Of a stretch of DNA of 27,413 bases, positions 21,287-26,980 are shown piece after piece. The notes beneath the pieces are model-generated. The model did not search any database and was not told the DNA's origin. It saw nothing but the letters and a program-made list of their open reading frames with translations. Every line of letters begins with the position of its first letter. Position 1 is the stretch's first letter. The position numbers were made by a program, and so were the translations under genes. The stretch covers positions 1 to 27,413 of IMG/VR virus record IMGVR_UViG_3300036671_000282, one strand, 5' to 3'. The DNA is from a virus.

Positions 21287-21562
21287 ATGGAAAACACAAA
21301 ATTGTCAACTAATTTAGATGCTACTACTTGCACAGGGTCTGGTACAACAGGTCACAAAGAAGCAGAATACAATAACATAGGGTTCTCCCCATGCGCTGAG
21401 TATGTTGCTCATAAAAGCGACACCCCATGCAATGTTCTTAACGATAAGCCAGTTATAGAGGTTTCTAAAGATCCGCATGAGTGTCAATGTAGAACAGATT
21501 CATGTCCTTGTGGCGATTTTTTATCTCACAAAATATCTGAACCTTGTACTGTTAAAGTATAG
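21287..21562 (+). CDS. Cys-rich protein with duplicated PC-HK-PC motif
   Basis: 91 residues with nine or so Cys. Two copies of the pattern PC(A/G)(E/D)(Y/F)(V/L)(A/S)HK....PC(N/T)V occur (SPCAEYVAHKSDTPCNVL and CPCGDFLSHKISEPCTVK), with a degenerate HK near the N-terminus. A metal-binding or disulfide microdomain duplicated in tandem is likely. No signal peptide. A leaderless -10 (TGG-TAGACT) fits. Not recognised. Confidence 0.68.
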   Translation: MENTKLSTNLDATTCTGSGTTGHKEAEYNNIGFSPCAEYVAHKSDTPCNVLNDKPVIEVSKDPHECQCRTDSCPCGDFLSHKISEPCTVKV

Positions 21563-21628
21563 TTTTAAAATTCGGCGCGAAATAGAGGTAATAAACCTTC
21601 CTATGCCCTAAAAGGGCACTATGGTTTA
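21563..21628. repeat. Conserved intergenic element copy C
   Basis: Starts right at the end of the 21287 gene. Contains TTTTAAAATTCGGC (21563-21576), then a nested stem: outer TAAACC (21592-21597)/GGTTTA (21623-21628), inner GCCC (21605-21608)/GGGC (21614-21617). Copy D at 23471-23556 shares the inner stem and the TTTAAANTTCGGC box. It covers the 3' end of the minus-strand ORF at 21619. Confidence 0.6.
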
Positions 21629-21723
21629 CAAACCTTCATATGCCGACTTAAACTATCATGGGCAAAGATACCCCATCTAATGTCCCATTCTTTCTTACAC
21701 TTAGAACAGATCACTGTTCTCAT
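21619..21723 (-). CDS. 34-residue C2HC zinc-finger-like microprotein
   Basis: MRTVICSKCKKEWDIRWGIF then AHDSLSRHMKVCKP: CxxC near 6-9, then a final HxxxC, like a C2HC finger. A good ribosome site (AAGGAG, 4-5 bases of spacing) sits within the upstream gene. The 3' end lies inside element C. A decayed relative starting MRIVICSK is at 23619. Confidence 0.62.
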   Translation of the reverse strand: MRTVICSKCKKEWDIRWGIFAHDSLSRHMKVCKP

Positions 21724-21808
21724 CCAACTCCTTATCCCAAACAATAAAACATTTAGTGCAAGTAATACCCTTATCCCTCATATACCAGGTATGGGAGCAT
21801 TTTTTCAC
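21701..21808 (-). CDS. 35-residue zinc-ribbon microprotein
   Basis: GTG start overlapping the upstream stop (GTGA). Product begins MKKCSHTWYMRDKGITCTKC, with CSH then CTKC, a plausible C(x)H/CxxC zinc site, and ends acidic (ELDENSDLF). Confidence 0.6.
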   Translation of the reverse strand: MKKCSHTWYMRDKGITCTKCFIVWDKELDENSDLF

Positions 21809-21891
21809 TTATTATATTTCCAGTCTACCCATAGGTCAAAGATTCGCCCAAGAAGTATGCCAAGGATAAGTCCAAATAAAAACATTGTCAT
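21805..21891 (-). CDS. 28-residue membrane microprotein
   Basis: Product (MTMFLFGLILGILLGRIF then DLWVDWKYNK) is a single membrane helix with a Gly-rich face and a short polar tail. Leaderless start: TGC-TATACT-6-ATG. Coupled to the zinc-ribbon gene at 21701. Confidence 0.62.
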   Translation of the reverse strand: MTMFLFGLILGILLGRIFDLWVDWKYNK

Positions 21892-21939
21892 GATCTAAGT
21901 ATAGCAATTTTGTCACGGTATGTCAAGTATAATAACCAT

Positions 21940-22245
21940 ATGACCATCCTATATATACTATACAACCCTATATACAAGGCTATCAAGATAGGGATATCTG
22001 ATAAACCAGGTAAAAGGTTTGCAAGCCATAAGGGCTGGATCTTAATAAAGTATTGGTCGTTTTTTGAACGGGATAAGGCAAGACAGGTAGAAACTCTAGT
22101 AATACAAACACTTACTAAGAAGTATGGTCATTATCTAAGTAAGGAAGATATGCCACAAGGGGGATATACAGAAACCTTTGATGCCTCTAAGATAACCAGA
22201 AAGAAGTTAATTGCTTTAGTCAATAATATAGTCAACATGATCTAA
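21940..22245 (+). CDS. GIY-YIG / T5orf172-like nuclease-fold protein
   Basis: Start at ATG 21940 is fixed by TATAAT and six bases. The 101 residues begin MTILYILYNPIYKAIKIGIS, the LYIL...KIGIS form of the GIY-YIG core, then RFASHKGW with Arg and the helix KARQVETLVIQTLTKKYGHY with the conserved Glu. The MPQGGYTETF ending is typical of the T5orf172/MUG113 branch. It could be a DNA nicking enzyme; the minimal size leaves no DNA-binding domain. Confidence 0.75.
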   Translation: MTILYILYNPIYKAIKIGISDKPGKRFASHKGWILIKYWSFFERDKARQVETLVIQTLTKKYGHYLSKEDMPQGGYTETFDASKITRKKLIALVNNIVNMI

Positions 22246-22410
22246 TGGAGTAGGTGCTGTTATTAGACATTTGCATTCAACACACTCTGCGTCATCAAGA
22301 AGGTAGTAGGATATCTCATAGGTTTCTGGATCAAAGGCTGCTGTGATACGCAAAAGTGTTGATCCACAGCAAGGACATTGGGCTGTTGGGATGCCCCTTA
22401 AATTTAGCAT
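22216..22410 (-). CDS. 64-residue double-CxxC zinc-ribbon protein
   Basis: CPCC (residues 12-15) and CVECKC (43-48) flank a strand-rich middle, a full zinc ribbon. ATG 22410 overlaps the end of the 22404 gene, and TGA-AATAAT with six bases also matches the leaderless pattern. The ending ITAPTPLDHVDYIID resembles a decayed sequence at 23531-23619. It converges with the GIY-YIG-like gene, overlapping by 30 bases. Confidence 0.7.
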   Translation of the reverse strand: MLNLRGIPTAQCPCCGSTLLRITAAFDPETYEISYYLLDDAECVECKCLITAPTPLDHVDYIID

Positions 22411-22529
22411 AACTCTATTATTTCATAGGTTTTGGGGTTTGTCAAGCAGATAAGGCAGATAAAAGGTTCATCGTCTGATTTGACAAAAAGGTTTTTACAT
22501 TGAACACAGGCTACTTTGTATGCTTCCAT
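22404..22529 (-). CDS. 41-residue zinc-ribbon microprotein
   Basis: MEAYKVACVQCKNLFVKSDD then FICLICLTNPKTYEII: CVQC (8-11) and CLIC (25-28) give a canonical four-Cys zinc ribbon. Leaderless start from TGA-TATTAT-6-ATG. Overlaps the next zinc-ribbon gene, so they are likely made together. Confidence 0.75.
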   Translation of the reverse strand: MEAYKVACVQCKNLFVKSDDEPFICLICLTNPKTYEIIELC

Positions 22530-22564
22530 AGGTCTATAATATCATAGTTATGCACATGGTTTGA

Positions 22565-22671
22565 TAGGCAAGATCTTACCGATTTAAGTAGTTATTGTAC
22601 AAAAATAGCCTGGTTTTATCAATTTCAGCAAGATCGTTCCGAAAATCTAACACTACTTATGTTAGGTTTTT
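22565..22671 (-). repeat. Conserved intergenic element copy B
   Basis: Second copy of element A. Arms ATCTTACCGA (22573-22582) and TCAGCAAGAT (22625-22634) have the same 52-bp spacing. The two arm substitutions become G-U wobbles only in a minus-strand RNA, which suggests the minus strand is the functional transcript. A hairpin CTAACA/TGTTAG (22647-22665) with T-runs follows the 22684 gene stop. Confidence 0.78.
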
Positions 22672-22683
22672 ATATTAGATAAG

Positions 22684-22800
22684 TCAAGAAACATATTTAG
22701 GTTTATAATACTTACCATAACAATCAACATAATAGGTAGCAGCAGCAGTTATCTGAGTAGCTTTATTATTTTCACATAGAAAACAATTTAATCCAGTCAT
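22684..22800 (-). CDS. 38-residue Cys-rich microprotein
   Basis: MTGLNCFLCENNKATQITAA then YYVDCYGKYYKPKYVS: CFLC at 6-9 and a third Cys near 27, similar to the CxxC...C proteins at 15333 and 20475. Leaderless start (TGG-TAAAAT-6-ATG). Followed by the terminator of element B. Confidence 0.68.
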   Translation of the reverse strand: MTGLNCFLCENNKATQITAAATYYVDCYGKYYKPKYVS

Positions 22801-22829
22801 AAGTTAATTTTACCACAAATCTGCAAAAA

Positions 22830-23438
22830 TTAAAATCTCCAGAAATTGGCATTATTATATAAATTATTATCAAAATGAGCAATTTCTTTTATTTCTAATA
22901 TTTCTTGATCACTTAAACTATCATATTTTTTCTTTGATTCTGGGTTGAAAAACTGTTTTTTTATAGGAAGATCAACAGGAGCCATATCAATTCCGAAATC
23001 TGATAATATTTTATTCTGTATTTTTAAATGATTATTGGCTAAATCCTCAAAGTCTATTAGCAGGTTAATTCTATTAACTCTTTCATCTAAAAGAGACTTA
23101 TTATTAATTAGATAGTCATCGGAAAAATTTTTAGGAAAGCTATCAGTTTCATCAGAAAAAAATGAAGACACCTGGGGGTTTTTGTTATAGTTTCTAAAGA
23201 AACCCTTAGCATATCTAATATCCTTTAATCCAGCACTTACAAGCTGCTTTGCTGGATCTCTAATGATATGAATAATGTAGGTTTGATCATCTATCTGCGT
23301 ATGCCAGTTATCATGGGATGTAGTCCAGATAAAGTTAATTCCTTTTTGGTATATGGCATGTCGCAATGGGTCTATGACATTGTTAAGGATATATCTGCCA
23401 CCAGTTTTTTCAGTATGCATAAAATAGAATTTGTTCAT
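22830..23438 (-). CDS. Sulfotransferase-family protein
   Basis: 202 residues. The N-terminal FYFMHTEKTGGRYILNNVI is a P-loop-like PAPS-binding motif of the membrane/glycan sulfotransferase type (HxPKTGGT-like), and IIHIIRDPAKQLVSAG is the second PAPS motif with Arg and Ser. It is distinct from the broken gene at 17650. It may sulfate a capsule, glycan or phage surface sugar. Leaderless start from TGC-TATAAT-6-ATG. Confidence 0.8.
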   Translation of the reverse strand: MNKFYFMHTEKTGGRYILNNVIDPLRHAIYQKGINFIWTTSHDNWHTQIDDQTYIIHIIRDPAKQLVSAGLKDIRYAKGFFRNYNKNPQVSSFFSDETDSFPKNFSDDYLINNKSLLDERVNRINLLIDFEDLANNHLKIQNKILSDFGIDMAPVDLPIKKQFFNPESKKKYDSLSDQEILEIKEIAHFDNNLYNNANFWRF

Positions 23439-23470
23439 TTATTTATTATAGCATTAATAAATTCAAAAAA

Positions 23471-23556
23471 TAGATTTTAAAGTTCGGCAAAAATAGATTA
23501 ACCAAACCATCCCATGCCCTAAAAGGGCTCTTATCGGTTAATATCATCAAAATCTA
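23471..23556. repeat. Conserved intergenic element copy D
   Basis: Contains TTTTAAAGTTCGGC (23475-23488), outer stem TTAACC (23498-23503)/GGTTAA (23536-23541) and inner GCCC/GGGC (23516-23528). Compared with copy C the second outer pair is flipped (A-T to T-A), a compensatory change. It also has an additional perfect outer stem TAGATTTT (23471-23478)/AAAATCTA (23549-23556). Confidence 0.6.
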
Positions 23557-23619
23557 TAGGGGTAGGAGCTGTTGTTATTATTCCACAATCTGCACCTTAG
23601 AACATATAACTATCCGCAT
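23531..23619 (-). pseudogene. Decayed zinc microprotein gene
   Basis: ATG 23619 (leaderless: TATAAT-6-ATG) opens MRIVICSK, seven of eight residues like the 21619 protein, but the frame then breaks (VQIVE, stop). A different frame downstream encodes TTAPTPIDFDDINR, resembling the C-terminus of the 22216 protein (ITAPTPLDHVDYIID), and ends in element D. An insertion around 23588-23596 could have separated the two. Read as a frameshifted fusion or degraded paralogue. Confidence 0.45.
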
Positions 23620-23648
23620 CCTTTAATTATAAAAAATCAGGGGATAGA

Positions 23649-23849
23649 TCAAGAACTATGACTAACATGAGACTCTTGAGGGTATCTACATATATGACAT
23701 AGATAGCCTACTTTGAGATATTCTGTATATGCTAATCTATCGCATCTGGCACAAGAAGTTAAGGTTTGACCCTTAAGTAAAGATTTATACTTTGATTTGT
23801 AAAACCTCATAGTAACAAGCCATAGAAAGATTATCAGGAATAGTTCCAT
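23649..23849 (-). CDS. Membrane-anchored zinc-ribbon protein
   Basis: ATG 23849 is set by TGC-TATACT-6-ATG (an upstream in-frame ATG at 23900 lacks the pattern). The 66 residues start with a membrane helix (MELFLIIFLWLVTMRFY), then a zinc ribbon, CARC and CHIC about 20 residues apart, and a Ser/His-rich tail. It links the microprotein family to the membrane. Confidence 0.72.
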   Translation of the reverse strand: MELFLIIFLWLVTMRFYKSKYKSLLKGQTLTSCARCDRLAYTEYLKVGYLCHICRYPQESHVSHSS

Positions 23850-23972
23850 AGATAAAGTATAGCATTTATAAAATTTTGGGGAATCAAAATAAGTCATCAT
23901 AATCCCCTATAGTACATATACTGGATATGCCAGATATGGCCAGATAAGGCAAAGACTGTACCGTTTTTTATA

Positions 23973-24015
23973 TGCGTCTTATGCAAGATATGACTTGCGT
24001 CTTATGCAAGATATG
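23973..24015 (+). repeat. Two exact 20-bp iterons
   Basis: TGCGTCTTATGCAAGATATG occurs at 23973-23992 and 23996-24015, a 23-bp period, about two helical turns, so the same face is presented to a binding protein. Confidence 0.9.
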
Positions 24016-24063
24016 CATAGAAAGATATGATGGTTTGATACTAAATATTGTGGTTTGGGATAG

Positions 24064-24084
24064 TTATCCACAGGTTTATCCACA
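24064..24084 (+). promoter_or_regulatory. Tandem DnaA boxes
   Basis: TTATCCACA at 24064-24072 and again at 24076-24084 are both perfect consensus DnaA boxes, same orientation, 12 bp apart. Confidence 0.8.
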
Positions 24085-24127
24085 GATAGATCTTACTGAT
24101 AATATTAGTTAACATTCTAATAGTGGA

Positions 24128-24385
24128 GTGAAGTGGAGGGAAGTGGAGAATAGAGCATTTTCAGAAGGCGTTCGTAATACCATGACGGCCAAACCTCCTA
24201 TCCCCAAACCTTATATCCCATTTTCCCATTTTCCCACATATCCCCAAACCTTAAAAGCCATGGGCATTATACATCTCAAACCTTGGTTTGTCAAGTATTT
24301 TATATATAAAGATATGCCCCAAAAAGCCTGGGATTTTTTTGAAAAGGATCTTAATCTTTTTATAAAACCTTATAAAAGTTTATAA
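24128..24385 (+). CDS. Doubtful ORF downstream of the origin
   Basis: A GTG-initiated frame of 85 codons. The first 40 residues are low-complexity (PPIPKPYIPFSHFPTYPQ) from a C-rich CCCC/CCCATTTT tract, but from ATG 24262 the second half (MGIIHLKPWFVKYFIYKDMP, then KAWDFFEKDLNLF) looks protein-like and has a diverged partner at 24733-24795. It may be a 41-residue gene starting at 24262 or a non-coding repeat. Confidence 0.3.
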   Translation: MKWREVENRAFSEGVRNTMTAKPPIPKPYIPFSHFPTYPQTLKAMGIIHLKPWFVKYFIYKDMPQKAWDFFEKDLNLFIKPYKSL

Positions 24386-24463
24386 AGGTTTGTTAAAGTC
24401 AGGGAAAAATTTAGAGTCGTTCTTAATGTATTATCTATAGAGGTTTGGTGTATCTTTTATATC

Positions 24464-24481
24464 CCCCGCCAAAAAGCGGGG
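24464..24481. other. GC-rich hairpin CCCCGC/GCGGGG
   Basis: A perfect 6-bp stem with loop CAAAAA in an AT-rich gap of 143 bases between 24386 and 24528 that holds no gene. It lacks a following T-run on either strand, so a transcription-terminator role is not shown. Confidence 0.5.
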
Positions 24482-24528
24482 ACTTCGTAATGTCTAATAG
24501 TATTATTATTGTGCCCTAGATCGCGGGA

Positions 24529-24711
24529 CTAATTAAGAAACCTTAAAGTAATACCTATAACCAGTATAATGGATACAATCATTGTTGTCAAACCATATAA
24601 AAGGTTTAAGTCTAGATTGGTATTAGGTATATACTCATGATCCTCATGTTTAGAAAAACCATCATTTATAAAATATGGTCCACCTTGTTTGGAGAAATAG
24701 TTACGTCCCAT
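24529..24711 (-). CDS. 60-residue tail-anchored membrane protein
   Basis: Start ATG 24711 set by TATAAT-6-ATG. A polar N-terminal half (GRNYFSKQGGPYFINDGFSK) is followed by a single C-terminal membrane helix from about 40 (LTTMIVSIILVIGITL). No family recognised. Confidence 0.62.
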   Translation of the reverse strand: MGRNYFSKQGGPYFINDGFSKHEDHEYIPNTNLDLNLLYGLTTMIVSIILVIGITLRFLN

Positions 24712-24732
24712 AAGATTATTATACACCTATTT

Positions 24733-24795
24733 GACAAACAAAGTTTCTGGGATTTTTTTAGAAAGTATCTTAATACTATTCTAGGGAAATTTTAG
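24733..24795 (+). pseudogene. Remnant related to the 24262 ORF
   Basis: The + frame reads KQSFWDFFRKYLNTI then a stop, matching KAWDFFEKDLNLF at 24320-24360, and the flanks share CTGGGATTTTTTT and GGGAAA..TTTAG..GTTC.TAAT. A diverged duplication with an internal deletion. Coding status uncertain; 24712-24892 holds no other gene. Confidence 0.3.
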
Positions 24796-24868
24796 TAAGG
24801 TTCGTAATACCCTTATATGAGGTTTGACAAGGTTTGATATATGTGCTATTTTCTAGATCACCTAGGGC

Positions 24869-24884
24869 GCACCCCGAAGGGTGC
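24869..24884 (-). terminator. UUCG-capped hairpin after the 24893 gene
   Basis: On the minus strand GCACCC-TTCG-GGGTGC, a perfect 6-bp stem with a UUCG tetraloop, nine bases after the TAG of the 24893 gene. There is no T-run, so it may mark the 3' end by stabilising it rather than by intrinsic termination. Confidence 0.5.
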
Positions 24885-24892
24885 AGCCAAGA

Positions 24893-25195
24893 CTAATCTT
24901 CTTTTTTTTCTCTTTCGTCTTTCTTTTGTTCTACAATCTCAAGAAGGTCGTCAAGATTATCAACCTCTGAAACGTCTTCCTCTGTTATTTCCATAGCATC
25001 AAGGAACATCGCAAATGTTTCATTTACATACTCCTCTGCCATTGGTAGTGGTTTTACAACTCCCGTTGCAATAAACCAAGCAAGTGGCAAACCAACATCG
25101 TTGTATCCAATAAATGGCTTTAGCTCTTCATCATCTCTGAACTCAAACCAGAACTGTCCTAAAATACCACATCTATCTGCAAAATTTACTTCCAT
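24893..25195 (-). CDS. Acidic protein of unknown function
   Basis: 100 residues, with an N-terminal globular part (FADRCGILGQFWFEFRDDEE, GLPLAWFIATGVV) and a strongly acidic helical tail (VDNLDDLLEIVEQKKDERE). Start overlaps the upstream 25186 gene. Resembles small conserved actinophage proteins; function unknown. Confidence 0.7.
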   Translation of the reverse strand: MEVNFADRCGILGQFWFEFRDDEELKPFIGYNDVGLPLAWFIATGVVKPLPMAEEYVNETFAMFLDAMEITEEDVSEVDNLDDLLEIVEQKKDEREKKED

Positions 25196-25428
25196 AACTT
25201 GTCGTACCCTTCTCCTAAGTATCCTGTCATAAGTTTATCATACTCTTCCCCTGCTGTCAAGGCAACTACCTCAAGTCTGCGTGATACAATAACTGGGTGG
25301 TTATGTACCAAGTGGAAGCCTAATGATTCTAAGTTTAGTCCCATGTCCTCAGTTAATAACTTAGCCATACGATTAGAGTATTGGATTTCCTTTGTGCTTA
25401 CTGGTGGTTTGCGAATTGTGTATGCCAT
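25186..25428 (-). CDS. Conserved small protein of unknown function
   Basis: 80 residues (start MAYTIRKPPVSTKEIQYSNR). The middle LGFHLVHNHPVIVSRRLEVV is strand-rich. It has its own promoter (TGA-TACAAT, 25446-25451) and the ribosome site AAAGGAGAA, an SD-type gene unlike many others here. Function unknown. Confidence 0.7.
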   Translation of the reverse strand: MAYTIRKPPVSTKEIQYSNRMAKLLTEDMGLNLESLGFHLVHNHPVIVSRRLEVVALTAGEEYDKLMTGYLGEGYDKLWK

Positions 25429-25445
25429 AGTTCTCCTTTGTATCT

Positions 25446-25454
25446 ATTGTATCA
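25446..25454 (-). promoter_or_regulatory. Extended -10 promoter for the 25428-24893 pair
   Basis: Minus strand TGA-TACAAT at 25454-25446; TTGCGC 17 bp upstream is a weak -35. It directly follows the terminator of the upstream gene. Confidence 0.6.
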
Positions 25455-25495
25455 AAAAAGTATGGGGAGCGCAAGTATGCGAGTACCTGCGCCCC
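25454..25495 (-). terminator. Intrinsic terminator after the 25537 gene
   Basis: On the minus strand GGGGCGCA...TGCGCTCCCC (25495-25464, with a CT bulge) is followed by ATACTTTTTTG. Strong GC stem plus T-run. It separates the 26980-25537 operon from the 25428 operon. Confidence 0.7.
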
Positions 25496-25508
25496 ACCCT
25501 TTATATTA

Positions 25509-25532
25509 GTTTAGAGGACCCAATCTCTAAAC
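25509..25532. other. Perfect 8-bp hairpin next to the terminator
   Basis: GTTTAGAG (25509-25516) and CTCTAAAC (25525-25532) around GACCCAAT, four bases after the 25537 stop on the minus strand. Probably a 3' end stabiliser or an operator. Confidence 0.5.
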
Positions 25533-25536
25533 TGGT

Positions 25537-25923
25537 TTAGATGTTCGACTTCAAGCAAGGCATCGTAGAGTTCGGTATCGTCGCACACCAAAACCACGCA
25601 GCCACAAAATTGTCAAATGTAACGGTTACATTATCTGTGATAGTGTTATTAGTAAAATCAATAACTACTGTTTGTTCTCCCAGGTCCCAATTATCATTAC
25701 TAATAGCATAAATACCAAACCCTGTTTCATCTAAGATGTTATGCTGAATAAGATAACTGATCATCATCCGTGTTGCATATGAATAATCTTGCATTCTTGG
25801 TTTTGCATGCATTAGAGCAGCCGCAATGTCATGTTCCCATCCATCCTGGCCCCAATGGCTATACAGTACTACTGCAGGGCCCTGCTCTGAATCTTTAAAT
25901 ACATAATTAATACGGGCTCCCAT
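25537..25923 (-). CDS. Conserved phage protein of unknown function
   Basis: 128 residues (start MGARINYVFKDSEQGPAVVL, then YSHWGQDGWEHDIAAALMHA). The N-terminal strand and SHWG motif plus RMQDYSYATRMMISYLI recur in many actinophage hypothetical proteins. A C-terminal hydrophobic Trp pair (FVAAWFWCATIP) follows. Start overlaps the previous stop. Confidence 0.72.
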   Translation of the reverse strand: MGARINYVFKDSEQGPAVVLYSHWGQDGWEHDIAAALMHAKPRMQDYSYATRMMISYLIQHNILDETGFGIYAISNDNWDLGEQTVVIDFTNNTITDNVTVTFDNFVAAWFWCATIPNSTMPCLKSNI

Positions 25924-26264
25924 TAGTTGTCCTCTACTTCGTATTCGCCTGTGAAATCAATAACTACCATGCCAACACGGCCATCCTCTGTAATGTTTGC
26001 GTATACAGGATAGAGTCCGTCTCCGTATCCCGTTGAAAATGCAACAGCACTCATATTGCCTAATTGACCAAAGCCTTTGCCAAGAGTGGCATTGCAGGCC
26101 CCTAAGTATCCGTACTCTCCTACATTATTAGCGTGATTCTCAAAATCATCTTTCTCTGCGTCCCAGAGTTTCCAGTCCTCTAAGTAGCAAGGGTCACCAA
26201 TAATTGCTTGTCCACTGTCTACCATAAACTCTCCGATAAGTGTTAAACTATCTACTGATAGCAT
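25923..26264 (-). CDS. DUF4241-like protein
   Basis: 113 residues with SGQAIIGDPCYL near the N-terminus and AVAFSTGYGDGLYPVYANI in the second half, a pattern shared with DUF4241-type beta proteins. Strong ribosome site AAAGGAG. It overlaps the 25537 gene by one base. Confidence 0.72.
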   Translation of the reverse strand: MLSVDSLTLIGEFMVDSGQAIIGDPCYLEDWKLWDAEKDDFENHANNVGEYGYLGACNATLGKGFGQLGNMSAVAFSTGYGDGLYPVYANITEDGRVGMVVIDFTGEYEVEDN

Positions 26265-26300
26265 TTGTTTCTCCTTTGGGTTGTTTATCTAAGTTTAGCA

Positions 26301-26444
26301 TTATTTTGTTTGTATGTCAAGTCTTTCTTTGATTAACTTGGCAATGATATTATGAGCTTCAATGTTTTCTGTTTCGCTACCGCCCCACAAAAGCTTTTGG
26401 GCTTTTTCCAGGGTATCATTTATATACTTATCTGTCATTTTCAT
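26301..26444 (-). CDS. 47-residue helical protein
   Basis: MKMTDKYINDTLEKAQKLLW then a loop and AHNIIAKLIKERLDIQTK: two helices. ATG 26444 overlaps the previous stop (TAATG) and follows AGGAGG. Not recognised. Confidence 0.65.
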   Translation of the reverse strand: MKMTDKYINDTLEKAQKLLWGGSETENIEAHNIIAKLIKERLDIQTK

Positions 26445-26665
26445 TACTTACCTCCTGAAAAAGATATATCATATGTTAACTGATATACTTTAACATAAGC
26501 GTCAAGCATACCTTCCATATATTTATAGATAGGGTCATCAACATCTATGTCTATCATGTCCTGCTCTACCTCATACATTAGGTTCTTAAGTTCTCCATGG
26601 ATGATGTCAAGGCCTGATATGTTTCTACCTACTAATTGTTTAATCTTATCGTCTGTCATTGTCAT
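26444..26665 (-). CDS. 73-residue acidic helical protein
   Basis: I choose ATG 26665 (start MTMTDDKIKQLVGRNISGLD), just after the upstream stop, with AAGGGG as ribosome site; a longer version from 26740 would overlap the upstream gene. Residues 25-65 form an acidic helical pair (EVEQDMIDIDVDDPIYKYME). Function unknown. Confidence 0.65.
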   Translation of the reverse strand: MTMTDDKIKQLVGRNISGLDIIHGELKNLMYEVEQDMIDIDVDDPIYKYMEGMLDAYVKVYQLTYDISFSGGK

Positions 26666-26666
26666 T

Positions 26667-26840
26667 TTAGTTCCCCTTGTTTTTACTAAGTATATCCTCT
26701 GCCACTGACAAAAGTTGGCGGGATGTATCAAGAGCAGCATTAATCTCTGTATAGCCTACATCATCCTCAGAGTAGTACTTCTCCATATCTTGCTCAAGGC
26801 TAAGGATATGTAGTTTAATATAAGCAATCATTTCTATCAT
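26667..26840 (-). CDS. 57-residue helical protein
   Basis: MIEMIAYIKLHILSLEQDME then an acidic YYSEDDVGY segment and a helix (LDTSRQLLSVAEDILSK). Starts with an ATGA overlap. Similar helix-acid-helix plan to the next gene, so possibly distant paralogues. Confidence 0.65.
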   Translation of the reverse strand: MIEMIAYIKLHILSLEQDMEKYYSEDDVGYTEINAALDTSRQLLSVAEDILSKNKGN

Positions 26841-26980
26841 TTCATATACCCCTCTGATACATCCTTAAAACGGTCTACTACTATTTGACATGCGCCATCT
26901 ATAATTTGGTCATCAAAACCATCCAACCAAATAATTAAATCTTCTTGTATTCTTTCCGATAGTTTCCTCATTTTTGTCAT
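26837..26980 (-). CDS. 47-residue protein from repeat 1 promoter
   Basis: MTKMRKLSERIQEDLIIWLD, then GFDDQIIDGACQIVVDRFKD, helical. Leaderless start from the promoter inside the 77-bp repeat (TTGATA-17-TAGAAT-6-ATG); its first codons MTKMR come from the repeat edge and match the leader MTKIR at 27297. Confidence 0.68.
   Translation of the reverse strand: MTKMRKLSERIQEDLIIWLDGFDDQIIDGACQIVVDRFKDVSEGYMK

Larger units (their letters stand above)
23920..24120. other. Probable replication origin region
   Basis: A gene-free stretch (about 23850-24127) combining short GATATGCC-type repeats (23921-23950), a tandem 20-bp iteron, two perfect DnaA boxes and an AT-rich tract (GATAATATTAGTTAACATTC, 24098-24117). 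This set is the normal layout of an iteron/DnaA-dependent origin. No initiator gene is recognisable nearby. Confidence 0.65.

Noticed and set aside
24464-24481. Intrinsic terminator at the CCCCGC hairpin
   Set aside because: No T-run on either strand; kept only as a hairpin.
25199-25540. Plus-strand 113-codon ORF
   Set aside because: Overlaps two convincing minus genes, a terminator and a promoter; composition is not protein-like.
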